This document shows, piece after piece, positions 9,301-16,296 of a stretch of DNA of 64,000 nt. Origin of the DNA: Prevotella sp. (GTDB lineage Bacteria > Bacteroidota > Bacteroidia > Bacteroidales > Bacteroidaceae); contig JAEEWT010000010.1 of assembly GCA_016287755.1 (NCBI GenBank), positions 1 through 64,000 on the forward strand, in the 5' to 3' direction. The notes below the pieces were generated by a model. That model was given only the letters and a program-made list of their open reading frames with translations. It ran no database searches and was not told where the DNA came from. Within the stretch, counting starts at the first letter, position 1; each line of letters begins with the position of its first letter. Position numbers and translations under genes: made by a program.

Positions 9301-9896
9301 TCCTTTACCAGCGGACGGATATCTTCCTGATCCATCAACTCAATCTTGTGATACTCGTGAGAGGTGCGGAAACCGTCGAAGAAGTTCACGAACGGTACGC
9401 AGGTCTCGAGCGTTGCCAGGTGAGCAACAGCGGTGAGGTCCATCACCTCCTGTACGCCACCTTCGCAGAGCATGGCGAAACCAGTCTGACGACAAGCCAT
9501 CACATCCTGGTGGTCACCGAAGATACACAGAGAATGAGAAGCCAGGGTACGGGCAGATACATCGAATACGGTGGGAATCAACTCACCGGCAATCTTGTAC
9601 ATGTTGGGGATCATCAGGAGCAGACCCTGAGAAGCCGTGAATGTAGTAGTCAGCGCACCAGCCTGCAGTGATCCGTGAACGGCACCGGCAGCACCAGCCT
9701 CCGACTGCATCTCCTGTACTGAGACGTTCTGGCCCCACAGGTTCTTGCGACCCTTGGCAGCCCACTCGTCAACGTGCTCCGCCATGGGTGATGACGGGGT
9801 GATGGGGTAGATAGCAGCAACTTCAGAGAACATGTAGCTCACATGAGCAGCAGCCTCATTACCATCACAAGTAATAAATCTCTTTTCTTTAGCCAT
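6327..9896 (-). CDS. nifJ: Pyruvate:ferredoxin (flavodoxin) oxidoreductase
   Basis: A single-chain PFOR of 1189 aa. It decarboxylates pyruvate to acetyl-CoA and CO2 and passes electrons to ferredoxin or flavodoxin. The pyrimidine-type TPP domain is N-terminal (DGNEAAAHVSY, YPITPSSPMAEH). Two [4Fe-4S] motifs lie at C692-C702 (CIQCNQCAYICP) and C747-C757 (CLGCGNCADICP). The proximal-cluster cysteines begin at CAGCGE (about 822-825), and the TPP-pyrophosphate motif is GDGASYDIGYGG (about 975-986). The length is normal for the homodimeric family. It is monocistronic with a strong terminator. I saw no clear TAnnTTTG box in the short AT-rich upstream gap. A central enzyme of anaerobic carbon flow. 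Confidence 0.98.
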   Translation of the reverse strand: MAKEKRFITCDGNEAAAHVSYMFSEVAAIYPITPSSPMAEHVDEWAAKGRKNLWGQNVSVQEMQSEAGAAGAVHGSLQAGALTTTFTASQGLLLMIPNMYKIAGELIPTVFDVSARTLASHSLCIFGDHQDVMACRQTGFAMLCEGGVQEVMDLTAVAHLATLETCVPFVNFFDGFRTSHEYHKIELMDQEDIRPLVKEEYIKRFRDRAMSPERPITRGTAENPETFFTHREACNPYYDSVPEVVEKYLGEISKITGREYHLFSYYGAEDADRMIILMGSATDAAREAIDYLNANGQKVGMISVHLYRPFSVKHLLASVPKSVKRIAVLDRTKEPGANGEPLYLDVKDAYYDVEDRPLIVGGRYGLGSHDTTPAQIISVFNNLAMPEPKNHFTIGIVDDVTFTSLPAVEEIALGGAGMFQAKFFGLGADGTVGANKNSVKIIGDNTDKYCQAYFSYDSKKSGGFTCSHLRFGDTPIRSTYLVTTPNFVACHVQAYLHMYDVTRGLQKNGQFLLNTIFDDAELEKFMPNKVKKYFAQNNITVYTINATKIAQEIGLGNRTNTILQSAFFRITEVIPVELAVEKMKAAALKSYGAKGQDVVDKNYAAIDRGGEYKQLTVKPEWANLPDDEPKQDNAPAFVKEVVRPINAQAGDLLPVSAFAKFGTIDGSWEVGTAAYEKRGVEAFVPVWNIENCIQCNQCAYICPHAAIRPFVMDDEEVKGYEGKTIEMKAPKAMAGMHFAIQVSVLDCLGCGNCADICPGNPKLGKALTMAPFNPDAEDMKLEAKKWEYCVNEVKSKQDLVDIKSNVKNSQFAQPLFEFSGACAGCGETPYVKLLSQLFGDRQMIANATGCSSIYSASIPSTPYTKNEKGQGPCFNNSLFEDFCEFGLGMALGNKKMKERVAKLLQEMIDGNASDEYKALAQEWIDNCEDADKTKEIAPKLRKCIAESAAKGCPVCKELQTLDHYLVKRSQWIIGGDGASYDIGYGGLDHVIASGEDVNILVLDTEVYSNTGGQASKATPLGAIAQFAAQGKRIRKKDLGMIATTYGYVYVAQIAMGADHAQCLKAIREAEAWHGPSIVIAYAPCINHGLKAKGGMGKSQAEEKKAVACGYWHLWRYNPALIEEGKNPFSLDSKEPNWADFHDFLLGEVRYLSVKKAYPNEAEELFAEAQRMAQLRYKSYVRKTQENWED

Positions 9897-9937
9897 AATA
9901 ATTAATAATGTTAACGATATATTATTCTATAAATTTC

Positions 9938-9972
9938 CAATCTTTCAATTTTCAATTCTCAATTTTCAATTA
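9938..9972. repeat. Short AATTTTCAATT-type direct repeat
   Basis: Four near-identical copies of TTTCAATT/TCTCAATT in a row lie between the ATPase 3' end and the PFOR start. They are AT-rich and slightly palindromic (AATTGAAAATTG). No function is evident. Confidence 0.5.
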
Positions 9973-11163
9973 ATATAAGAATCCCAGCAGCCATAGCGGA
10001 ATCTGGTTCTTCATGCCCACCTCAGTATTGTATCGGGCATAGATTGTATCGGGGTTGATGCGGATCTTGTTGCTTCCTTCAGCGTTGCAGATTCTGAACC
10101 GCTTATCTCCGTCAACTATATAGTAACCGTCTTTTCCGCCTAAGTTCACGGTGTGATCTTTCCACATAGAGTTCACGAAGAAGGTCTCCATGATGTCCTG
10201 CCGTTTGATTTCGATAGGGTAAATGGCATGCATCAGGTTTGTGTTGTGCAGCATTACCTTTACCGGCTTCTTGGGGAAATCCTGTCCCGGCGGGTAGATG
10301 ATATTGATGAGACGGGCATCGGCCAGGTACTTGATGTAGTTCATCACGGTGGCACGACTGGTCTCGATGTCAATGGCCAGCTGGGAGATGTTCGGTGCCT
10401 TAGGACCTTCCACAGCCAACTGGTAGAACAATTTCTTGATTTTTGTAAGATACTTCAGTTCAATCTGTTTGATGAGCAGAATGTCCACCTCGGTCATCAT
10501 GTTCATCGTCTTGAGCAGGTTCTCAGAATAGTTCCTGTGTTCCAGGAAGAAGGGATAGAACCCATGGTGCAGATAATCTTGGAAGAACTTCAGCGGCGAT
10601 ACATGGGGGAGGATCTGGCGTGTGAGATGCTCATGGTCGTTGAGGATCTCCTCTAAGGTGAACGGACGGAACTGATGACCGGTCTGCAGGTTCAGGAACT
10701 CCCTGAACGAGAACCCTCTGAGGTTATAGCTCTTGACGATTCCGTTCAGTTCCGGATTCTCCTCTTTCAAGCGCATCACGCTGGATCCTGTGAAAACAAT
10801 CTTCAGACCGGGGTACAGATCATGGCACTTCCGCAGCTCATGACTCCAGTTGGGTTCCTTGAACACCTGGTCGATGAGCAGTACCTTACCGCCATTCTCA
10901 TAAAAAGATCCTGCAAAGTCAGCAATGCCTCTTCCTTGGAAATAGAAGTTGTTCATGTTGAGATAGAGGCATTTGCGGTCGTGTGTGTCGAAATGTTCCT
11001 TGGCATATTGGAGCAGGAAGGTAGTTTTACCCACACCACGAGTTCCCTTGATGCCGATCATGCGGTCGTTCCAGTCTATCTCGTCCATGAGAAGACGGCG
11101 AACGGGCGCATTGACATGCTCCACGAGGTATGAGTGTGTACGAAAAAAAGCCTCCATTTCCAA
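9970..11163 (-). CDS. AAA-type ATPase with winged-helix C-terminus (ATP-binding/DUF4143-like)
   Basis: A protein of 397 aa. Walker A is GTRGVGKTTF (about residues 39-48), Walker B is KVLLIDQVF, and a sensor-like KIVFTGSSV follows. A helix-turn-helix-like segment (NISQLAIDIETSRATVMNYI) comes in the middle, then a C-terminal nuclease-fold-like region. This is the layout of the common 'ATP-binding protein' family that carries DUF4143, often linked to toxin-antitoxin or defence-like functions but mostly uncharacterised. The usual PD-(D/E)xK-like C-terminal residues are not obvious (YYIVDGDKRFRICNAEG). It is monocistronic with its own promoter box. Confidence 0.8.
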   Translation of the reverse strand: MEMEAFFRTHSYLVEHVNAPVRRLLMDEIDWNDRMIGIKGTRGVGKTTFLLQYAKEHFDTHDRKCLYLNMNNFYFQGRGIADFAGSFYENGGKVLLIDQVFKEPNWSHELRKCHDLYPGLKIVFTGSSVMRLKEENPELNGIVKSYNLRGFSFREFLNLQTGHQFRPFTLEEILNDHEHLTRQILPHVSPLKFFQDYLHHGFYPFFLEHRNYSENLLKTMNMMTEVDILLIKQIELKYLTKIKKLFYQLAVEGPKAPNISQLAIDIETSRATVMNYIKYLADARLINIIYPPGQDFPKKPVKVMLHNTNLMHAIYPIEIKRQDIMETFFVNSMWKDHTVNLGGKDGYYIVDGDKRFRICNAEGSNKIRINPDTIYARYNTEVGMKNQIPLWLLGFLY

Positions 11164-11193
11164 TAATCCTTGAATGTTATCGCAAAATCATGT

Positions 11194-11202
11194 GCAAAGG
11201 TA
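11194..11202 (-). promoter_or_regulatory. -7 promoter box of the AAA ATPase gene
   Basis: TACCTTTGC on the minus strand, 31 bp upstream of the ATG at 11163. Confidence 0.6.
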
Positions 11203-11296
11203 ATACTTATTTCGCATATTGCAAAGTCAAGTTTACAAAATCTCTCTTTTTTTTGTTAATTTAATGTTGGATGGAATGTTATAGAAGAAATATGCT

Positions 11297-11305
11297 TATT
11301 TTTGC
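11297..11305 (+). promoter_or_regulatory. -7 promoter box of the ATP-grasp-like gene
   Basis: TATTTTTGC on the plus strand, 18 bp before the ATG at 11323. A TTG codon inside this box is in frame with the gene but cannot be its start, because it precedes the expected transcription start. Confidence 0.6.
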
Positions 11306-11322
11306 ATGACGAATTTTACAAA

Positions 11323-12378
11323 ATGGATTTACATGTTTTCAACCCCGAGCATGATATAGCGCTGGCTCATAACCGCCGTCATCTCACCATGCCGCATGTG
11401 GCCCAGGAACTGAGAATGAACCTGGGCTGGATTCCTGCTTTGTGGGCTTCCGACGGGGATGCTGTTCTTGTAGATGATATCGCTTTTGCCATCAAGGCTT
11501 CGTCAGGCTTCGTGAAAGGAAAGGATGTACTGTTCGTGACATGGAGCGATTTGCCGAAGTTACAGGTTGACCGGGTATTACCGTGGGGTTGGGATATTAC
11601 TATTAGGACTGCGTTGGCTGAGCACGGACTGCCGGAAACGATTCTTCCCACAGATGATGATCTGGCTTTTGTGCGGCGATTGTCCAGTCGTGTAACCACC
11701 ATTCCTGCACTACATGCTATTCGTGATGGCATTGAAGACCAGACTTGTGGTGAAGCACGCTATCATACATCGCTGAAGGAGGTGGTGGAAACCATAGCCG
11801 ACTGGCGTCGTGTGGTTCTCAAAGCACCTTGGAGCAGCAGTGGGCGAGGGGTTCGCTATGTGGATGGTGAGATGAATCCTTCGGTTAGCGGATGGGTTCA
11901 ACGGGTAATCCAGATGCAGGGAGGAGTCATGGTAGAGCCATATTATAATAAGGTGAAGGATTTTGCTATGGAGTTTTTCATGCATGAGAACGGCGAAGTG
12001 GAGTATGTGGGCTTGTCGTTGTTCGAGACCGTGAACCATACTTATACGGGAAATCTGCTGGCTTCGGAAGAAGAGAAAAGGGCTATCATGAACAAATGGA
12101 TTCCTCTTGCGCTGATCGATGCAGTGAAAGAGCGGATAGGTGCATGTTTTCCGGTTTTGTTGGAACATCGTTACACGGGACCGTTGGGCGTTGACATGAT
12201 GATGGTGTCACGTAATGACCAACAGGGATTCCTGCTTCATCCTTGTGTGGAGATCAACCTTAGACGGACAATGGGACATGTTGCATTGTCCTTGGAGGGT
12301 TCCAAGGACAAGCGGCAACGACTCATGTGCATTGAACACAAAGTGAACTATTATATAAATGTAACTACTGGGGGTTGA
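11323..12378 (+). CDS. ATP-grasp-like protein of unknown substrate
   Basis: A protein of 351 aa from ATG 11323. It begins MDLHVFNPEHDIALA, a conserved opening in Bacteroidales hypotheticals. The middle and C-terminus have an ATP-grasp character: a lysine and Gly/Ser loop (VVLKAPWSSSGRGV, about 165-178), a hinge VMVEPYY, an acidic GPLGVDMMMV and the metal-binding-like EINLRRTMGH. Such enzymes join an acyl phosphate to an amine or similar group, but the substrate is not visible. It is monocistronic and overlaps the convergent His-rich gene by 14 bp at the 3' ends. Confidence 0.65.
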   Translation: MDLHVFNPEHDIALAHNRRHLTMPHVAQELRMNLGWIPALWASDGDAVLVDDIAFAIKASSGFVKGKDVLFVTWSDLPKLQVDRVLPWGWDITIRTALAEHGLPETILPTDDDLAFVRRLSSRVTTIPALHAIRDGIEDQTCGEARYHTSLKEVVETIADWRRVVLKAPWSSSGRGVRYVDGEMNPSVSGWVQRVIQMQGGVMVEPYYNKVKDFAMEFFMHENGEVEYVGLSLFETVNHTYTGNLLASEEEKRAIMNKWIPLALIDAVKERIGACFPVLLEHRYTGPLGVDMMMVSRNDQQGFLLHPCVEINLRRTMGHVALSLEGSKDKRQRLMCIEHKVNYYINVTTGG

Positions 12379-12667
12379 AAATATATACATAAAGGCATGT
12401 CAGCACAACAACCATGGCGACAATGCACATGAAGCGGAATAGGTATTTCTCAATGATCTTACGTCTCTTGGCAGTCATGAGAATCCGGTTCTTGACACGT
12501 TCTGAACTATCCATGTGATGATGGTGATGATGACGATGAGAATGCGTATGGGTTTTAGTCCCATCGTTCTGATGGGAGGATTCTTCTGTTGAATGATGGT
12601 GCCCTATGACTTCTTGTCCTTGAGCATCATGTTTAGTCGTGTGGCAAGGATTATGTTCTAAATCCAT
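12365..12667 (-). CDS. His-rich tail-anchored small protein
   Basis: A protein of 100 aa from ATG 12667. The first 51 residues contain 16 His, including a run of six and a THTHSHR stretch, plus one Cys. A basic linker (AKRRKIIEKY) leads into one C-terminal TM segment (about 78-96, FMCIVAMVVVLTCLYVYIF). This suggests a cytoplasmic metal-binding head on a membrane anchor. I know no named family. The start is fixed by the promoter box at 12698-12706; a longer in-frame ORF would begin upstream of it. Confidence 0.65.
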   Translation of the reverse strand: MDLEHNPCHTTKHDAQGQEVIGHHHSTEESSHQNDGTKTHTHSHRHHHHHHMDSSERVKNRILMTAKRRKIIEKYLFRFMCIVAMVVVLTCLYVYIFNPQ

Positions 12668-12697
12668 ATTATATGTTAACGCTTGAGTTTTTACGGT

Positions 12698-12706
12698 GCA
12701 AATATA
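12698..12706 (-). promoter_or_regulatory. -7 promoter box of the His-rich gene
   Basis: TATATTTGC on the minus strand, 31 bp upstream of the ATG at 12667. Confidence 0.6.
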
Positions 12707-12782
12707 ATCAATAGATGGAAAATAAACAAGAAAATGTGACAAAAAATCTCAAATATTCGATTTTTCGTATAATATAATGAAA

Positions 12783-12826
12783 GAGATCGTGCCAAAACCG
12801 ATTGAAATGCTTTGACACGATCTCTG
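12783..12826 (-). terminator. Hairpin downstream of the membrane pyrophosphatase
   Basis: A perfect 10-bp stem (AGAGATCGTG with CACGATCTCT), extended inside by CAAA/TTTG after one mismatch. It is followed on the minus strand by TTTCATTATATT. It lies 30 bp past the hppA stop. The T-run is weak, so it may act as an mRNA 3'-end hairpin. Confidence 0.6.
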
Positions 12827-12856
12827 AAAAAGGTAATTCTTTTGCGAAGAAAAGGT

Positions 12857-15052
12857 TTAGATGAAGGCCACTGTCAGACCGGCCATGACAATGCTGACCA
12901 TCGACATCAGCTTGATGAGGATGTTCAACGACGGACCGGAGGTATCCTTGAAGGGATCGCCCACTGTATCGCCAACGATACAAGCCTTGTGGGCAAAGCT
13001 ACCCTTGCCACCGAAGGCACCTTCCTCGATGTTCTTCTTCGCATTGTCCCAGGCACCACCTGCGTTGGCCATGAAAACAGCCAGCGTGAATCCGCCAGCC
13101 AGACCGCCAACCAAGAGACCTAGTACACCAGCTACACCAAGAACACAGCCCACAATGATAGGGATGATGATAGCCAGAATAGATGGTAAGATCATCTCAT
13201 GCTGGGCAGCACGGGTAGAGATCTCTACGCAACGACCATAATCGGGTGTGCCTGTTCCTTCCAGAATACCGGCAATCTCCTTGAACTGGCGACGTACTTC
13301 CTGTACCATCTTCTCGGCAGCACGGCCTACAGCCTCCATAGTCATTCCACAGAACAGGAAGGCTGCCATGGCGCCAATGAACGCACCAACGATGACTCTT
13401 GGATTCATCAGGTTGATCTGGAAGAAGTTCATGAAGTCGGGGATGGTTGCATTGGAAGCGGCAATGGCTTCACCTGCCACGTTCGTCAGCTCCTGACCAG
13501 CACGTACCATCGCTATCTTGATCTCCTCGATGTAAGAGGCGAGCAGTGCAAGAGCGGTGAGGGCAGCAGAACCGATGGCAAAGCCCTTACCGGTAGCGGC
13601 AGTAGTATTGCCCAGTGCGTCGAGTGCATCAGTACGGTGACGAACCTCTTCACCCAGTGAGCACATCTCTGCATTACCACCTGCATTGTCGGCAATCGGA
13701 CCGTAAGCATCGGTGGCGAGGGTGATACCCAGCGTAGAGAGCATACCAACGGCTGCAATACCGATACCATAAAGACCATGAGCTAGTGACTGTGATGACA
13801 ATGAGAGATCGAACCCGTTGGCACACATGTAACTGAGCATGATGGCCACACCAATGGTGATAACCGGGATGCAGGTAGAGATCATACCTGTACCGATACC
13901 CTTGATAATCACAGTAGCTGCACCCGTCTGTCCTGCCTCGGAGATCTTCTGAGTAGGCTTATACGAGTGAGAGGTGTAGTATTCGGTAGCCTGTCCGATG
14001 ATGACACCGGCAGCCAGACCAGAGATAACAGAGAAGGAGAGTCCTAACCAGTTCTCAATACCTAAGAGATAGAGAATGAAGAAGGTGGCAATGGCGATGA
14101 GAACAGCACTCACGTTTGTTCCGAGAGCGAGTGAACGGAGCAGATCTTTCATCGTGGCACCTTCCTTTGTACGAACCAGGAAGATTCCTAACAGTGAGAG
14201 GAATACGCCTACAGCGGCAATCAGCATCGGGGCAATAACAGCCTTGAGCTGTACTTCAAGACCTGCGATACCAAAGGCTGCAGCACCCAGGGCTGCTGTT
14301 GAGAGGATAGAACCGCAATAGCTCTCATAGAGGTCGGCACCCATACCAGCTACGTCGCCCACATTATCACCCACATTATCGGCAATGGTGGCAGGATTAC
14401 GGGGGTCATCTTCCGGAATGTCTGCCTCTACCTTACCTACGATGTCGGCACCTACGTCGGCAGCCTTCGTGTAGATACCTCCACCAACACGGGCGAACAA
14501 CGCCTGTGTGGAAGCACCCATACCGAAGGTAAGCATGGTTGTGGTGATGGTGATGAGGGCCATCTCGTCGCCTGAATAGAAGTGGTTGAGTACAAGGAAC
14601 CAGATGGCAATGTCGAGCAGACCGAGGCCTACCACGGTAAGACCCATCACGGCGCCGCTACGGAAAGCAATCTTCAGTCCGGCATCCATGCTTTGACGGG
14701 CTGCGTTGGCCGTACGGGCAGAAGCATAAGTGGCGGTCTTCATTCCAAAGAATCCAGCTAAGCCAGAGAAGAAACCACCTGTGAGGAAGGCAAACGGAAC
14801 CCACGGGTTCTGCACATTCAGCCCATAAGCCATAAAGGCGAAGAGGGCACACAATACCACGAAGACAATACATACTACCTTGTACTGCTGCTTCAAATAA
14901 GCCATAGCACCTTTACGCACAAAAAGTGCAATCTCTCTCATACGAGGGGTACCCTCGTCGGCCTTCATCATACTCTTGAAGAAGAACCACGCCATGCCGA
15001 GGGCTACAAGTGATGCGATCGGCACGAGCCAAAATACTGTAGGTATATTCAT
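12857..15052 (-). CDS. hppA: K+-stimulated membrane-bound pyrophosphatase (ion pump)
   Basis: A protein of 731 aa with about 16 TM segments. It couples hydrolysis of PPi to pumping of H+ and/or Na+ across the inner membrane. The substrate site is seen in DVGADIVGKVEADIPEDDP and the following DNVGDNVGD repeats. The Ala in GNTTAATGKG is the residue typical of the K+-dependent subfamily (Lys in K+-independent pumps). Related Bacteroides/Prevotella pumps are known to carry both Na+ and H+; sequence alone does not settle the ion here. The 18-bp gap from the upstream porin gene suggests one operon. Confidence 0.97.
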   Translation of the reverse strand: MNIPTVFWLVPIASLVALGMAWFFFKSMMKADEGTPRMREIALFVRKGAMAYLKQQYKVVCIVFVVLCALFAFMAYGLNVQNPWVPFAFLTGGFFSGLAGFFGMKTATYASARTANAARQSMDAGLKIAFRSGAVMGLTVVGLGLLDIAIWFLVLNHFYSGDEMALITITTTMLTFGMGASTQALFARVGGGIYTKAADVGADIVGKVEADIPEDDPRNPATIADNVGDNVGDVAGMGADLYESYCGSILSTAALGAAAFGIAGLEVQLKAVIAPMLIAAVGVFLSLLGIFLVRTKEGATMKDLLRSLALGTNVSAVLIAIATFFILYLLGIENWLGLSFSVISGLAAGVIIGQATEYYTSHSYKPTQKISEAGQTGAATVIIKGIGTGMISTCIPVITIGVAIMLSYMCANGFDLSLSSQSLAHGLYGIGIAAVGMLSTLGITLATDAYGPIADNAGGNAEMCSLGEEVRHRTDALDALGNTTAATGKGFAIGSAALTALALLASYIEEIKIAMVRAGQELTNVAGEAIAASNATIPDFMNFFQINLMNPRVIVGAFIGAMAAFLFCGMTMEAVGRAAEKMVQEVRRQFKEIAGILEGTGTPDYGRCVEISTRAAQHEMILPSILAIIIPIIVGCVLGVAGVLGLLVGGLAGGFTLAVFMANAGGAWDNAKKNIEEGAFGGKGSFAHKACIVGDTVGDPFKDTSGPSLNILIKLMSMVSIVMAGLTVAFI

Positions 15053-15070
15053 AGGTTTTTATAAAAAGAA

Positions 15071-16216
15071 TTAGAATCGGAAATCGAGTTCTACATCCAC
15101 TAAGTTATAGTTGTGATTGTCGGGTGCAAGATTACGGTCGTTAACATGAGAATACTCCAGATGCATCTCCAGGTTCTTGGTGAAGAAATAGTTCAAACCA
15201 CATTCTACCTGGTTTACTGAGCTGCTCCATTCCTTCGCAACACGATAGGTCTGGTAACGAGCCTTGGCGTGGAGTTTCGACTTGATGATTGGAACGATAC
15301 CGAATGCGTACCAACCATCAGCCTTGTCGCCTAAGTTGTAGTTGATGACATTGTTGCCAACGACTCCTGTTCCCCAACCCTGAGAATGCAGGTACTCAGC
15401 ACGGAACGTGTATTCGTCCTTGTCGTACTCGGCAGAGATGGCGTAACGGTTCAGGGGAACATTGTCTGTAATGGCTGTTCCTGCAGGGGTATATCCAACC
15501 ACCATATCGCCGTGACTACCGTGCCATCCGAAGGCACCGATGCGGACACCCTTCATGGGCATTACCCAGATACCGCCGATAATATCCTTCTGGTTGTTCT
15601 TGTCACTGCGGTTTATACCTTCACCGTTATAGACGCCTACCTGATAGTGAAGTAACTTTCGTCCGCTGGCGTTCGGGAGGATGTCACCTGAGAGCTGTAC
15701 ACCGATATCGCGTCCACCGCTGGATTTCTCTCCGGCACGGTCACCGAAGCCTGACAGACGGTTAATCACATCAGCGTAACCTCTCCATCCCTGTGTGATG
15801 GGGTGGGTGGGGTTCTCAAAGGTGAAGGCACGTTTGAACTGTCCTGCACGGATTTTGAACTCCGGGTATTTGCGCCATTCTGTATAGAGGTCAACAAGTT
15901 GTACGGTAGGCTCGCCAGGACCCTTGGCATTGGTTCCCTGAATCTGAGCGCGCCAGTCGAAGTCGCCGATCTTGCCATCGAGAATAAAACGAGCCAAACG
16001 AAGGTTGAAGGAGTTGGTGTGTGCACCTTCCTTGTCCTGCCCTTGGTACTGCAACATGGCGTATCCGCTGAACTTGATGTTCTTCACCCATGCTGGCACA
16101 TCGTTAGTAGATGTCTGTGAGGTATTCTGTACCTCCTCTGTTTCGGTAGTTGTTTCTGCGCTGACGGTTATGGCAACAAAAGCCATAAGTAGCATTAGCG
16201 TGATCTTTTTAGTCAT
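15071..16216 (-). CDS. Phosphate-selective porin O/P-like outer-membrane protein
   Basis: A protein of 381 aa. It has a signal peptide (MTKKITLMLLMAFVAITVSA) and a short acidic/Thr linker, then a barrel with typical OprO/OprP strands (FSGYAMLQYQG near 50, RLARFILDGKIGDFDWRAQI, RAGQFKRAFTFEN). It ends in FRF with a terminal aromatic, as outer-membrane barrels do. It is the first gene of an operon with the membrane pyrophosphatase. The family includes phosphate/pyrophosphate channels, but selectivity cannot be read from sequence. Confidence 0.85.
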   Translation of the reverse strand: MTKKITLMLLMAFVAITVSAETTTETEEVQNTSQTSTNDVPAWVKNIKFSGYAMLQYQGQDKEGAHTNSFNLRLARFILDGKIGDFDWRAQIQGTNAKGPGEPTVQLVDLYTEWRKYPEFKIRAGQFKRAFTFENPTHPITQGWRGYADVINRLSGFGDRAGEKSSGGRDIGVQLSGDILPNASGRKLLHYQVGVYNGEGINRSDKNNQKDIIGGIWVMPMKGVRIGAFGWHGSHGDMVVGYTPAGTAITDNVPLNRYAISAEYDKDEYTFRAEYLHSQGWGTGVVGNNVINYNLGDKADGWYAFGIVPIIKSKLHAKARYQTYRVAKEWSSSVNQVECGLNYFFTKNLEMHLEYSHVNDRNLAPDNHNYNLVDVELDFRF

Positions 16217-16257
16217 GGCTTATTCTGTTAAAGTTAATAGAAAATTTGTAATTGATT

Positions 16258-16266
16258 GCAAATATA
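16258..16266 (-). promoter_or_regulatory. -7 promoter box of the porin-hppA operon
   Basis: TATATTTGC on the minus strand, 42 bp upstream of the porin ATG at 16216. Confidence 0.6.
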
Positions 16267-16296
16267 AACAATTTTTCCGATACTTCCAAATTATCT

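Noticed and set aside
11302..11322. TTG start for the ATP-grasp-like gene (also 17954, 39306, 46493)
   Set aside because: Except at gdhA, these TTG codons lie inside the TTTGC of a -7 promoter box, upstream of the expected transcript start; at gdhA an ATG two codons later is the better start.
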